A DNA stretch of 64,000 nt from Mesorhizobium sp. L-8-3 (GTDB lineage Bacteria; Pseudomonadota; Alphaproteobacteria; Rhizobiales; Rhizobiaceae), in NCBI RefSeq assembly GCF_016756615.1, contig NZ_AP023262.1:8061501-8125500 (forward strand), read 5' to 3'. Position 1 is the stretch's first letter; every line of letters starts with the position of its first letter. Both the position numbers and the translations under genes were made by a program. Below are positions 42,282 through 51,685 of this stretch, piece by piece. The notes below the pieces were generated by a model. It ran no database searches and was not told where the DNA came from. It was given only the letters and a program-made list of their open reading frames with translations.

Positions 42282-43700
42282 TCAGATGATCTCATGGAAG
42301 AGACCATAGGCGGTGAGCCGCTCGCGCATCGTGTCGGTGAAACCCGACAACTCGATGCGGTTCGCACCCATGACGCGGCTGCGCCGAAGCTGGAGGCCCT
42401 CGGTGAGGTCGAGGATGGTCCGGCCGTCCACCAGCGCGGTGAAGGCGGCATCAGGCGTCAGCGAGGACGAGCTGGTCGCGGTCGCGTTGGTGGCCCATGC
42501 CGGCGAGACCTTGCGGCCGATGATCCGTTCGCCGCGATCGATCTGGAGCCGATAGACGCGAGTGGATTCCTGCGGCAGCCGCTTCCAGATCGGCAGCAGC
42601 AGGCCGCTGACGACATGGATGGTGCTGTCGGCGAATTCCGGAACCTCGCATAGCTCGGCGTTCCATGCCTCGGAGAACAGCACGCGGTCGGCTTTGACCC
42701 AATGGCTCTCCTCCAGCATCTTCAGCGGAACGTTGTGCGCTTTCATCGGCCGTATCAGCCGGATGCGCCGTTCGATCTCGCCGTCGTCGAGCATGACGCT
42801 GGCGGCCGGGATCTGCACCGCGGCGCGGCCCGACCGCTCGTTGACGAGCAGCCAGGCACGGCGGTCGCGCATATGATCGAGCGCTTCAGCCAACGTCACC
42901 GGCTGATTGCGCTGGCGCTGCGTGATGGTGAGCAGTTGGGTCGCCGCACCCGTGCGCGGATGGGTGTAGATCGTCTGCCGGTCGGCGACGACGAAACTCT
43001 CCGCGCGCAGCGTTTCAAGCCCGGTATCGCCGGATGCAATCGCCACTTCGATCCGCGCGTTGAGCAACTGCTCGAAGGCGGTGAAGAGCATGCCCTGCAG
43101 CCCGATGGTCAGCGCCAGCAGGCGGTTGAGGAAGGTGGTAATCGGCGGAAGCTCGTCCTTGATGCCGGTGGAGCCCATCAGCTTCAGGCCGGTTGACGCC
43201 TCGAAGCTCTCCAGCGAGCAACCCTCGACCTTGCCGCGCACCAGCAGCAGAAAGAGCTGCCGCAGCGCGTCGCGGGCATAGTGCGATTCCAGATTGTCCT
43301 CGGGCCGGAACAGGCCCTGGCCGCCGGTCTGGCGCTGGCCGCGCGTGATCGCGCCCAGCGTGTCGAGGCGGCGGGCGATGGTCGAAAGGAACCGCTTCTC
43401 GGCCTTCACATTGGTCGCGATCGGCCGGAACAGCGGCGGCTGCGCCTGGTTGGTGCGGTGGGTGCGGCCGAGCCCCTGAATAACGGCGTCGGCTTTCCAG
43501 CCGGGCTCGAGGAGATAATGGACGCGCAGCCGCGTGTTCTTCGCGGACAGTTCGGCATGGTAGCTGCGGCCGGTGCCGCCGGCGTCGGAGAAGACCAGGA
43601 TGCGCTTCTGGTCGTCCATGAAAGCGGCGGCCGCGGCGAGATTGGCCGAGCCGGCCCGGTTCTCGATCCGGAAGACGCGATGCTCAAAACGGCTGCGTGC
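42282..43700 (-). pseudogene. C-terminal remnant of ICE-type strawberry-notch helicase
   Basis: The reading frame encodes about 470 residues matching the C-terminal helicase and tail of the large strawberry-notch-like methylase/helicase proteins carried by integrative and conjugative elements (normally well over 1000 aa). Blocks are RILVFSDAGGTGRSYHAE, HYLLEPGWKADAVIQGLGRTHRTNQAQPPLFRP and KRFLSTIARRLDTLGAITRGQRQTGG (helicase motif region), and IHVVSGLLLPIWKRLPQEST in the tail. Homology stops near 43700; the methyltransferase and DEAD-box halves are absent. An open extension to 43823 has no homology. It is likely non-functional and marks an eroded mobile element. Confidence 0.8.
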
Positions 43701-43706
43701 TCTAGG

Positions 43707-43734
43707 TTTTCGAAATACTTGTGAATATCGAAAA
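43707..43734. promoter_or_regulatory. Palindrome upstream of the tripartite transporter operon
   Basis: TTTTCGA (43707-43713) and TCGAAAA (43728-43734) form a 7-bp inverted repeat with 14 nt between and further partial symmetry inside. It is followed by a possible promoter: TTGCAT (43739-43744), 17-nt spacer, TATCGA (43762-43767). Probable operator/promoter of the TctB-TctA operon. Confidence 0.45.
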
Positions 43735-43838
43735 TTGGTTGCATTGCTCGCCAAATGATCGTATCGAATGGCACTCGTCTGGAGGTCCGCCCTTACAATG
43801 GCGGCAAAGAGACGTGTCGACATGCACGGGAGGCATGC

Positions 43839-44294
43839 ATGGGCAAAATCTCAACTGGTGCGGCGCCCCGGTTTCTGGGAGGCACACTGCTCCTCGTAAT
43901 CGGTGCAGGTTTTGCAGCCGGCGCCCTCCGCTACGAGGTAGGCGGCGTGACGACGATGGGTCCGGGATTCGCACCGCTTGTGCTGGGTTCCTTGCTGGCG
44001 GTTCTCGGCCTGGTCGAGATCATCCAATCGACGAGATCGACATCTGCGGAAATTGGGGCGTCGATCGAGTGGGCCGCGACGTTCTGCGTTCTTTCCGCAG
44101 TGCTCGCTTTTGCGGTCCTGATCGGCACGATCGGCTTCGACCCGGCCGTCTTCGCGGCCGTCATGATCTCGATGCTGTGGGATCGCCCGATCCGCTTGAT
44201 GCGTTCCCTGGTCCTCACCGCAAGCGTAACCCTGTTCGCGGACATCGTCTTCCTCCGACTACTCGCGCTTCCATATCGCGCCTTCGGGAGTTGA
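43839..44294 (+). CDS. Tripartite tricarboxylate transporter small subunit (TctB family)
   Basis: 151-aa membrane protein with about four hydrophobic segments. The family pattern is the conserved RFLGGTLLLVIGAGFAAGALRYEVGG...MGPGFAPLVLGSLLAVLGLVEI at the N-terminus and a C-terminal VTLFADIVFLRLLALPYRAF. The ATG at 43839 follows GGGAGG by 6 nt; upstream codons in frame lack homology. Three nucleotides separate it from tctA. Membrane partner for uptake of carboxylates. Confidence 0.9.
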   Translation: MGKISTGAAPRFLGGTLLLVIGAGFAAGALRYEVGGVTTMGPGFAPLVLGSLLAVLGLVEIIQSTRSTSAEIGASIEWAATFCVLSAVLAFAVLIGTIGFDPAVFAAVMISMLWDRPIRLMRSLVLTASVTLFADIVFLRLLALPYRAFGS

Positions 44295-44297
44295 ACG

Positions 44298-45824
44298 ATG
44301 GACCTCCTGTCCGGACTCGAGCTTGGCCTCGTCACGGCCCTTCAGCCGAGCAACCTGCTTTATGCCTTCGTCGGCGTGATTCTCGGCCAAGCGATCGGCG
44401 TCCTTCCTGGTATCGGCGCCATGACCGCGATCTCGTTGTTGCTGCCGATCACGTTCTATCTTGGCCCGACCCAATCCCTGATCATGTTGGGCGGGATTTA
44501 CTATGGTTCCCAGTATGGTGGAGCCATCGCTTCCATTCTGCTGCGCGTGCCTGGAACGCCCACAGCCATCGTGACCTGCCTCGAAGGATACCCGATGGCG
44601 CGTCGAGGCGAGGCCGGAAAGGCACTGAAACTTTCTGCCATCGCATCCTTCTTCGGCAGCACGGTCGGTATGGTCATCGTCCTGCTCGGGGCCCTTCCAC
44701 TCGCCAGGTTCGCCCTGAACTTCACCGCCGCCGAATATTTCTCGATCATGCTGCTCGGACTTGTCGGCGCATCAGTGATGTGCAGCGGCTCGGCCGTCCG
44801 AGCCCTTTCAATGACGGTGCTCGGGCTCCTGCTCGGCCTGGTTGGAACGGACGTGAACACCGGCGTCTACCGGTTCGTTCCGCACGATGCCTTCGCCGAT
44901 GGCATCAGCATGGTCGCGATGGCCATGGGGATATTCGGGGTCGCCGAACTCCTGAACAATGTCGGCGCGGCGTCGAAGGCCTTCGTCGATCCGAATGGGC
45001 TGGGGCGGTCAACCGCATTCTCCTGGAGAGAGCTTCGACGGCTGTCGAGGGCCGCGTGGCGCGGCAGCCTGATTGGGTCGGTCCTGGGCGCACTCCCAGG
45101 TACGGGGGCCGCCATCGCGACCTTCATCAGCTACGCCGCCGAACGGCGGATTTCCAAACATCCCGAAGAGTTCGGTTCGGGTCGTCCGGAAGGTCTGGTG
45201 GCCCCTGAAGCGGCAAACAACGCCGGCGCCATCACGGCATTTATTCCAACGCTGACACTCGGTATTCCGGGTGATCCCGTGATGGCTCTGATGCTCGGTG
45301 CGATGATCATCAACGGCGTGACGCCCGGACCCGGGGTCATCACCGAACATCCGGAGCTGTTCTGGGGCGTTATCGTCAGCTTTCTGATCGGCAATCTGAT
45401 CCTGCTCGTACTCAACCTACCGCTGATCCGGCTATGGGTGCGGTTCCTCTCGATCCCCTACTGGGCACTTTATCCGATTGTGCTGATCTGCCTCGTCGTC
45501 GGCGTCTATTCTTTCCGCAACAGCATCGCGGATGTCTACACGACCCTCGCCTTTGGGCTCATAGGCGTCTTGATGGCGAGACTGTCGTTCCCACCAGCGC
45601 CGCTGCTGCTCGGCTTCATCCTCGGTCCGATGTTGGAGGAGAACCTGCGCAGGGCCATGCTCCTTTATGACGGCGATTTGACAATCTTCTTCACCCGCCC
45701 GCTCAGCGCGGTGTTCATGGTCGCCACCCTGGCGCTGCTCGCGATCCCCGCGGTGGCTGCGCTCCGGCGGGCGACGGGCGGCAGAAGGCGCTTGGCCTCC
45801 GAACTGGGCGGAGACGAGCTATGA
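44298..45824 (+). CDS. Tripartite tricarboxylate transporter large permease (TctA family)
   Basis: 508-aa inner-membrane permease with about 12 membrane segments. The TctA pattern is clear: FVGVILGQAIGVLPGIGAMTAISLLLP and GGIYYGSQYGGAIASILLRVPGTPTAIVTCLEGYPMARRGEAGKAL. A repeated segment occurs in the second half (GSVLGALPGTGAAIATFISYAAERRISKHPEEFGSG and VAPEAANNAGAITAFIPTLTLGIPGDPVMALMLGAMIING). Its stop overlaps the next start by ATGA, coupling it to the OYE-family reductase. Confidence 0.93.
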   Translation: MDLLSGLELGLVTALQPSNLLYAFVGVILGQAIGVLPGIGAMTAISLLLPITFYLGPTQSLIMLGGIYYGSQYGGAIASILLRVPGTPTAIVTCLEGYPMARRGEAGKALKLSAIASFFGSTVGMVIVLLGALPLARFALNFTAAEYFSIMLLGLVGASVMCSGSAVRALSMTVLGLLLGLVGTDVNTGVYRFVPHDAFADGISMVAMAMGIFGVAELLNNVGAASKAFVDPNGLGRSTAFSWRELRRLSRAAWRGSLIGSVLGALPGTGAAIATFISYAAERRISKHPEEFGSGRPEGLVAPEAANNAGAITAFIPTLTLGIPGDPVMALMLGAMIINGVTPGPGVITEHPELFWGVIVSFLIGNLILLVLNLPLIRLWVRFLSIPYWALYPIVLICLVVGVYSFRNSIADVYTTLAFGLIGVLMARLSFPPAPLLLGFILGPMLEENLRRAMLLYDGDLTIFFTRPLSAVFMVATLALLAIPAVAALRRATGGRRRLASELGGDEL

Positions 45825-46993
45825 ACCCGCTCAGGCGGCTACCTGATGCGGCCGAACCGGCGAAGGAGGGAAGTCTCTCAGCCGCGCCGTCACTGTTCTC
45901 CGCCATCAGGCTGGGCGACCTGACGCTGCCGAACCGCATCGTCATGTCATCGATGTCGCGCGACAAGTGCCCCCGCGGCGTGCCAACCGAGCTCAACGCC
46001 GTGTACTATGCGCAGCGCGCGAGCGCAGGGCTCGTGGTCACCGAGTCCACCGCCGTCTCCGCGCGTGGAGTCGGCTGGCCGATGACGCCCGGCATCTTCA
46101 CCGACGCGCAGGTCGAAGGCTGGCGCGCAGTGACGGAGGCAGTTCATGCGGCCGGAGGCACCATCTTCTGCCAGCTCTGGCATTGCGGCCGCAACTCCCA
46201 TCCGCTCACCCAGCCGGGTGGCCTGCTGCCCGTCGGACCATCGGCCGTCCTGCCGCCAGGAACGATTCGCACGTCCGAAGGCCGCAAGCCGCTGCTCGTG
46301 CCGCATGAACTGACAAAGGACGAATTGCCGGGGATCGTCGCTGAATATCGGGCGGGCGCCCGTAATGCCCGGCGCGCCGGTTTCGACGGCGTGCAGGTCC
46401 ACGCAGGAAACGGGTTCCTGCTCGACCAGTTTCTGCGCGATTCCGCCAATCATCGTATGGACGCATATGGCGGAACCGCCGAGAACCGTTGCCGCCTTCT
46501 CATGGAGGTTGTCGCCGCTGTTTGCGAGGAGTGGGGCCCGCAACGCATTGGCGTGCGCCTGTCGCCTACCAATCCCACGATCTACCGGCTGCGCGATACC
46601 GATCCGGCCACCCTTCTCGTCACTGCGCTGGAGATGCTGAACGAACTCCAAATTGCCTATGTCGATATCGTGGAAGGTTCGACGACCGACGAGCCGGCGA
46701 CCGCCGAACTCGACTATCCAACGCTGCGTCGCCGCTTCCGTGGCCGCTACGTCGCGAACAATGGCTTCAAGGATCTTGCGACAGCCGAGCGCGCGCTGCG
46801 GACGCATGCCGACCTGATCTCGTTCGGCCGGCTTTTCATCGCCAACCCGGACCTGCCGAAACGCTTGCGGACCGGCGCGCCGCTGAACCCGCTGCGCCGC
46901 GAGCTCATCTATTCGCCCGACCATCGCGGATACACGGATTATCCCTGTCTGGACGAATCCGAAGCCCAGACACAATTGGAGGAGAAAGCATGA
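45821..46993 (+). CDS. Old-yellow-enzyme family NADH:flavin oxidoreductase
   Basis: 390-aa FMN enzyme of the OYE/NemA class that reduces activated alkenes or nitro groups. Motifs are LPNRIVMSSMSRDKC at the flavin-binding start, FCQLWHCGRNSHP and, at the substrate anion site, VQVHAGNGFLLDQFLRDSANHRMDAYGG (H-A-G-N keeps the His/Asn spacing). The end GRLFIANPDLPKRLR and YTDYPCLDE are typical. Coupled by ATGA overlaps to tctA upstream and to the TctC gene downstream, so the reductase probably acts on the imported unsaturated carboxylate. Confidence 0.9.
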   Translation: MNPLRRLPDAAEPAKEGSLSAAPSLFSAIRLGDLTLPNRIVMSSMSRDKCPRGVPTELNAVYYAQRASAGLVVTESTAVSARGVGWPMTPGIFTDAQVEGWRAVTEAVHAAGGTIFCQLWHCGRNSHPLTQPGGLLPVGPSAVLPPGTIRTSEGRKPLLVPHELTKDELPGIVAEYRAGARNARRAGFDGVQVHAGNGFLLDQFLRDSANHRMDAYGGTAENRCRLLMEVVAAVCEEWGPQRIGVRLSPTNPTIYRLRDTDPATLLVTALEMLNELQIAYVDIVEGSTTDEPATAELDYPTLRRRFRGRYVANNGFKDLATAERALRTHADLISFGRLFIANPDLPKRLRTGAPLNPLRRELIYSPDHRGYTDYPCLDESEAQTQLEEKA

Positions 46994-47965
46994 ACCTGAG
47001 ATCCCCTACCCGGCGAGCACTGCTCAAGTCGGCTGCTGCCCTTCCGCTGTTGACGTTCGCTGCAGGCGCATTCGGACAGTCGGGCTATCCCGATCGCCCC
47101 ATAAAAATCGTCATGACGCTGCCAGCGGGAACCTCGGCCGATACCATGGCCCGCTATGTTGCCGACCAGATGAGCAAGGATCTGGGACAGCCGGTGGTCG
47201 TAGACAACCGACCCGGTGCCAGTTCCAATATCGGGTACAGGACCGCCGCCGAGGCGGACGCCGATGGCTATACGCTCCTCTACGGACTACTGTCGCTGAT
47301 CCTCAACCCGCAGCTCTTCACTCAGGTCCCTTACGAGCCGGAGGACTTCACGCCGGTCATCCGTCTGCTGGATGTTCCGTTCGTGCTCGTGGTGCGGTCG
47401 GATGCGCCCTACCAATCGGTCGCCGATCTGATCGAGACAGCCAAGCAGAGCCCCGGAAAGCTGAAATACCCATTACGGTATCGGATCGCCCAACCACATC
47501 GCCGTCCTGCAGATGATACAGAATTCCGGCGCCGAAATGACCCATGTCCCCTACAAGGACGGCGGCCTGAGCGATCTTCTTGGAGGCGCCCTCGACTTCT
47601 CACTCGACGTGACGGCGACGACGATCTCGCACATCAAGGCCGGAACCTTGCGCCCACTCGTTGTGTCCACGGAGAACCGCATCGACGTGCTGCCCGACAC
47701 GCCCACCTTCTCGGAAGCCGGGATCGGCGCGCCACTCTATTCGTGGAATGGCGTCTTTGCCCGTTCCGGCACGCCGCAGGAGATCATCGACCGGCTTTCG
47801 GCCTCGCTGCAGAAAATCACCACGAGCGAGGAATTCCATGCCAAGGTCGCCGATTTCGTTCAGGTCCCCCGCGGCGGCACCCCCGAGGACTTTGCAACGT
47901 CGCTCGCCACCGAGACCGAGAACTGGGGACGCGTGATCAAGGCCGCGAACCTCAAGATAGAGTAG
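46990..47965 (+). pseudogene. Tripartite tricarboxylate binding protein (TctC), frameshifted
   Basis: Periplasmic Bug-family binding protein, about 324 aa if read through one shift. It has a Tat-like signal (RSPTRRALLKSAAALPLLTF), then YPDRPIKIVMTLPAGTSADTMARYVADQM and DNRPGASSNIGYRTAAEADADGYTLLYG. Near 47470-47485 the frame must move by one base: KLKY before the break, then YGIGSPNHIAVLQMIQNSGAEMTHVPYKDGG after it. The total length is one nucleotide more than a multiple of three. The downstream part is otherwise intact to the stop at 47965. Either a recent inactivation or a sequencing error in the CCC run at the break. Confidence 0.8.
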
Positions 47966-47984
47966 CGCGGGCGACACCTGCCGG

Positions 47985-48017
47985 AAGGCGGATGGCGTCG
48001 GCGGCGCCATCCGCCTT
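47985..48017 (+). terminator. Rho-independent-type terminator after the TctC gene
   Basis: Perfect 13-bp stem AAGGCGGATGGCG/CGCCATCCGCCTT (47985-47997 with 48005-48017), 7-nt loop, followed by CTTCATC. It begins 20 nt after the stop of the transporter operon. Confidence 0.7.
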
Positions 48018-48236
48018 CTTCATCGATGCGCGTCAACGACCGACCGCCAAGACGCCCGTCGGACCGGATTGATGTCGAGCGCAAATATCGCGTTTGGCTG
48101 GAAGGAAGTCAGGGACCAAATCCCTCGAACGGCCCGATGGTGGTGTCAGGTCCGTCGCGCCGTTGCGACACCGGCAAGAAGACCGTCGTCGGCGAACCGA
48201 CCGATCCTGTCCATTTCCCTTCAAGGCGCGCGGCGC

Positions 48237-49427
48237 TCAAACCGCCGGGGGGACCGGTCGCTGGAATTTCCAGGCACCCGTGCCGAGGGCCGGCGCTGCA
48301 CGATCCGTAGCCAGAGGACTGCGGGAAAACAGCATGGGCGTACGCAGACCGGCGATGCCCTCGGGCGCGATCGCGAGGCCGCGCGCGACGACATGACGCT
48401 CGGCGAGCGCCTCGGCCACCGAGTTGATCGGTCCTGCCGGCACGCCGGCCGCCTCCATGGCCTCGATGAGGCCGCGTCGCGAGCTTAGCGACGTCGCCTC
48501 GGCGATGACCCTGCAGAGGCGCTCCCGGTTTTGCACACGCGCAGGGTTCGTGGCGCAATCGGGATCGTCGGCCAGCGCAGCGAGCCCGAGAACGCGGCAT
48601 AGCGCCGCGAACTGGCGATCGTTTCCGCAGGCGATGATGACGTGCCCGTCCGCGGCCGGGAATAGCTGGTAGGGCACGATGTTGGGATGGGCGTTGCCCA
48701 TCCGGCGCGGCGCAGTGCCGCCGAGCAGATGGTTGGTTGCCTGGTTGGCGAGCACGCCCACCCCGCAGTCGAGCAGCGACAGGTCGACATGTTGACCAAG
48801 TCCGGAGCGCTCTCGCTCTGCCAGCGCCGCCTGCACCGCGATCACGCCGTAGAGGCCGGTGATGATGTCGATCCAGGCAACGCCCACTTTCTGCGGCTCG
48901 CCTTGCGGATCGCCGGTGAGGTCCATTATCCCGCACATCCCCTGGACGAGGAAATCGTAGCCCGGCTGGCTGGCGCGCGGTCCCGCCTGCCCGAAGCCGG
49001 TCACCGACGCATAGATCAGGCGCGGGTTCAGCTCCGCCACACTTTCGTAGTCGAGCCCGAACTTGCGCAATCCGCCGACCTTGAAGTTCTCGATCAGCAC
49101 ATCGGCATCGGCGATCAGCATTTTGACCCGCGCAAGATCGGCTGGTTCGGCAAAATCGCAGACGACGGACGTCTTGCCCCTGTTTGCTGCGTGGAAATAG
49201 GCCGCCACCCGCTCCGCCGTGCCATCCGGACGTCGCCGTTCGAAGAAGGGAGGCCCCCACTTGCGGGTGTCGTCGCCCTCGGGCCCCTCGACCTTGATGA
49301 CCTCAGCGCCGAGATCGGCCAGCGTCTGCCCGATCCAGGGTCCGGCGAGGATGCGGGCGAGTTCGACGACCTTGAGACCGGCGTGAGGTGCCGCCATCGC
49401 GCCGCCTTTCATTTCCTCACCGGGCAT
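48237..49427 (-). CDS. CaiB/BaiF (class III) CoA-transferase
   Basis: 396-aa enzyme that moves CoA between acyl-CoAs. The family start LKVVELARILAGPWIGQTLADLGAEVIKVEGPEGDDTRKWGPP is clear, with the catalytic Asp region GYDFLVQGMCGIMDLTGDPQG and later AGVPAGPINSVAEALAERHVVARG. The ATG at 49427 follows GAGGAGG by 7 nt. The frame continues upstream into the dehydrogenase region but that is antisense-free overlap without homology. It follows the glutaryl-CoA dehydrogenase gene by 11 nt. Together they suggest activation of glutarate by transfer from another CoA ester, then oxidation. Confidence 0.9.
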   Translation of the reverse strand: MPGEEMKGGAMAAPHAGLKVVELARILAGPWIGQTLADLGAEVIKVEGPEGDDTRKWGPPFFERRRPDGTAERVAAYFHAANRGKTSVVCDFAEPADLARVKMLIADADVLIENFKVGGLRKFGLDYESVAELNPRLIYASVTGFGQAGPRASQPGYDFLVQGMCGIMDLTGDPQGEPQKVGVAWIDIITGLYGVIAVQAALAERERSGLGQHVDLSLLDCGVGVLANQATNHLLGGTAPRRMGNAHPNIVPYQLFPAADGHVIIACGNDRQFAALCRVLGLAALADDPDCATNPARVQNRERLCRVIAEATSLSSRRGLIEAMEAAGVPAGPINSVAEALAERHVVARGLAIAPEGIAGLRTPMLFSRSPLATDRAAPALGTGAWKFQRPVPPAV

Positions 49428-49438
49428 GGGACGCCTCC

Positions 49439-50665
49439 TCAGAAGAAAGCCTGCAGACCGGTCTGCGCACGCCCGAGGATCAGCGCGTGCACGTCGTGGG
49501 TGCCCTCGTAGGTGTTGACCGTCTCCAGGTTCTGCGCGTGGCGCATAACGTGGTACTCGATCTGGATGCCGTTGCCGCCGTGCATATCGCGGGCCTGGCG
49601 CGCGATGTCGAGCGCCTTGCCGCAATTGTTGCGCTTGACGATGCTGATCATCTCCGGCGCGAACCTGTGCTCGTCCATCAACCGGCCGACCCGCAGGCTC
49701 GCCTGCAGGCCGAGCGCGATCTCCGTCTGCATGTCGGCGAGCTTCTTCTGGTAGAGCTGGGTGGCGGCCAGCGGACGGTTGAACTGCTTGCGGTCGAGAC
49801 CGTATTGCCGGGCACGCAACCAGCAGTCTTCCGCCGCCCCCATCGCGCCCCACGAGATGCCGTAGCGGGCGCGGTTCAGGCAGTCGAACGGCCCCTTGAG
49901 GCCCGACACGTTGGGCAGCAGCGCATCCTCGCCGACCTCGACGCCGTCCATCACGATCTCGCCGGTGATCGAGGCGCGCAAGCTCAGCTTGCCGCCGATC
50001 TTCGGCGCCGACAGGCCCTTCATGCCCTTTTCCAGCACGAAGCCGCGGATGGCGTTGTCGTGCGCCTCCGACTTGGCCCAGACCACGAACACGTCGGCGA
50101 TCGGCGCGTTGGAGATCCACATCTTGGAGCCGTTCAGCACACAGCCGCTGCCGGTCTTCTTTGCGCGGGTCTTCATGCCGCCGGGGTCGGAGCCGGCATC
50201 CGGCTCGGTCAGGCCGAAGCAGCCGATCCACTCGCCGGAAGCGAGCTTGGGCAGGTACTTCCTGCGCTGCTCTTCCGAGCCGTAGGCATGGATCGGGTGC
50301 ATGACAAGCGAGGACTGCACGCTCATCATCGAGCGATAGCCGGAATCGACGCGCTCGACCTCGCGCGCGACCAGCCCGTAGGGCACGTAGCCCGCGCCGA
50401 CGCCGCCATATTCTTCCGGAATGGTGACGCCGAGCAGTCCCGCCTCGCCCATCTCGCGGAAGATTGCAGGATCGGTCTTTTCCTCAAGATAGGCGGTCTC
50501 TACCCGCGGCGCGAGCCTGTCGGCGGCGAACGCCGCCGCCGCATCGCGGATAGCGCGCTCGTCCTCGGAAAGCTGCGCGTCGATGAGGAAGGGATCGTTC
50601 CAGGCAAACGAACCCCGATCGAACTTGACGTCGGCTGCCGGGGTCGAATGGATCGTCTTCAGCAT
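49439..50665 (-). CDS. gcdH: Glutaryl-CoA dehydrogenase-type acyl-CoA dehydrogenase
   Basis: 408-aa flavoprotein. It matches glutaryl-CoA dehydrogenase in pattern: [44 protein letters not shown], then [23 protein letters not shown] and the end [45 protein letters not shown]. The catalytic Glu is in YEGTHD, about residue 387. It converts glutaryl-CoA to crotonyl-CoA with decarboxylation, in lysine/tryptophan/benzoate-linked pathways. The start at 50665 follows GGAGGGAAG. Divergent from a LysR regulator 123 nt away. Confidence 0.9.
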   Translation of the reverse strand: MLKTIHSTPAADVKFDRGSFAWNDPFLIDAQLSEDERAIRDAAAAFAADRLAPRVETAYLEEKTDPAIFREMGEAGLLGVTIPEEYGGVGAGYVPYGLVAREVERVDSGYRSMMSVQSSLVMHPIHAYGSEEQRRKYLPKLASGEWIGCFGLTEPDAGSDPGGMKTRAKKTGSGCVLNGSKMWISNAPIADVFVVWAKSEAHDNAIRGFVLEKGMKGLSAPKIGGKLSLRASITGEIVMDGVEVGEDALLPNVSGLKGPFDCLNRARYGISWGAMGAAEDCWLRARQYGLDRKQFNRPLAATQLYQKKLADMQTEIALGLQASLRVGRLMDEHRFAPEMISIVKRNNCGKALDIARQARDMHGGNGIQIEYHVMRHAQNLETVNTYEGTHDVHALILGRAQTGLQAFF

Positions 50666-50731
50666 TCCGCTTCCCTCCGCGAATGTTGGTTGCGCCGCTG
50701 CGGCGCATGTCTGACATGTCTCTAGCGATTG

Positions 50732-50783
50732 CAATCCGGGCTGAATAACCGCAATTTGGATTGAGTTGATGCATAAAAGGCAT
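50732..50783. promoter_or_regulatory. LysR-type operator candidates between gcdH and its regulator
   Basis: Two inverted repeats lie in the 123-nt divergent gap: CAATCC (50732-50737) with GGATTG (50758-50763), and ATGC-N7-GCAT (50769-50783). The second overlaps the probable regulator leader. LysR proteins typically bind such dyads between themselves and their target. Confidence 0.5.
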
Positions 50784-50788
50784 ATCAG

Positions 50789-51685
50789 ATGAACCGTCCT
50801 CGCCGGTTTCTCCCTTCCATCAGCCTGCTGTCGGCCTTCGAGGCAGTGCTGCGCACCGGCTCGACCGCGGCGGCTGCGCGGGAACTCGATCTGACGCAGG
50901 GGGCGGTGAGCCGGCTGATCCAGAACCTCGAAGTCCAGCTTGGACGGCCCCTGTTCGATCGGCACCGGCGCAAGCTTATTCCGACCGAGGCGGCGCGCGC
51001 TTACGGCCGCGACATCACGCGCGCTCTCGACACGATCCAGCGGGCCAGCATGGAATTGTCGGCAAATCCCGAGGGCGGCACGCTCTCGCTGGCGATACTG
51101 CCTGCTTTCGGCACTCGCTGGCTCGCGCCGCGGTTGGGCGGGTTTCTGGCGGCGCACCCCGGTGTCACCATCAACCTCGCCACACGGCTCAAGCGCTTCA
51201 GCTTTGAGGCTGAAGGTTTCGACGCAGCCATTCACTTCGGGGTGGACGATTGGCGGGACGCCGGACACATGAAGCTTTTCGAGGAGAGGCTGACGGCCTG
51301 CGCAACTCCAGGCCTTTTGGAACGAAAAGCGATCAAGTCGATCGGCGACATGCGGACATTGCAACTGTTGCAACTCGAAACGCGGCCGACCGCTTGGGCG
51401 GCATGGTTCGAGGCACAGGGCGTCGCGCCCTGCCCTGTTCATGGCATGCTGTTCGATCAGTTCGCCACCATGACGCAGGCCGCGATTGCTGGGCTCGGCG
51501 TCGCGCTGCTGCCGGAATATCTCGCCGAACCGGAGATCGCGGAAGGGCGACTCGTGCCTCTGTTCACGCCTGCAGTGAGCAGCGTCGGCGCCTACTGGCT
51601 GGTCTGGCCCAAGGCGCGTGCCAACTATCCGCCGCTGGAAGCCTTCCGTGCCTGGTTGGCTGCTGAGACCTCCGCCATGCCGTGA
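50789..51685 (+). CDS. LysR-family regulator of the GcvA type (GcdR-like)
   Basis: 298-aa regulator with the helix-turn-helix [46 protein letters not shown] at residues 9-54, followed by a standard effector domain ([20 protein letters not shown]). GcvA-like members often regulate genes they face. It is divergent from gcdH and the CoA-transferase, so it is the probable activator of glutarate utilisation. Confidence 0.88.
   Translation: MNRPRRFLPSISLLSAFEAVLRTGSTAAAARELDLTQGAVSRLIQNLEVQLGRPLFDRHRRKLIPTEAARAYGRDITRALDTIQRASMELSANPEGGTLSLAILPAFGTRWLAPRLGGFLAAHPGVTINLATRLKRFSFEAEGFDAAIHFGVDDWRDAGHMKLFEERLTACATPGLLERKAIKSIGDMRTLQLLQLETRPTAWAAWFEAQGVAPCPVHGMLFDQFATMTQAAIAGLGVALLPEYLAEPEIAEGRLVPLFTPAVSSVGAYWLVWPKARANYPPLEAFRAWLAAETSAMP

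Noticed and set aside
48237-50231. A fused dehydrogenase/CoA-transferase protein
   Set aside because: The upstream part of the frame is out of frame with the dehydrogenase gene and carries no homology; the CoA-transferase has a strong own ribosome site at 49427.
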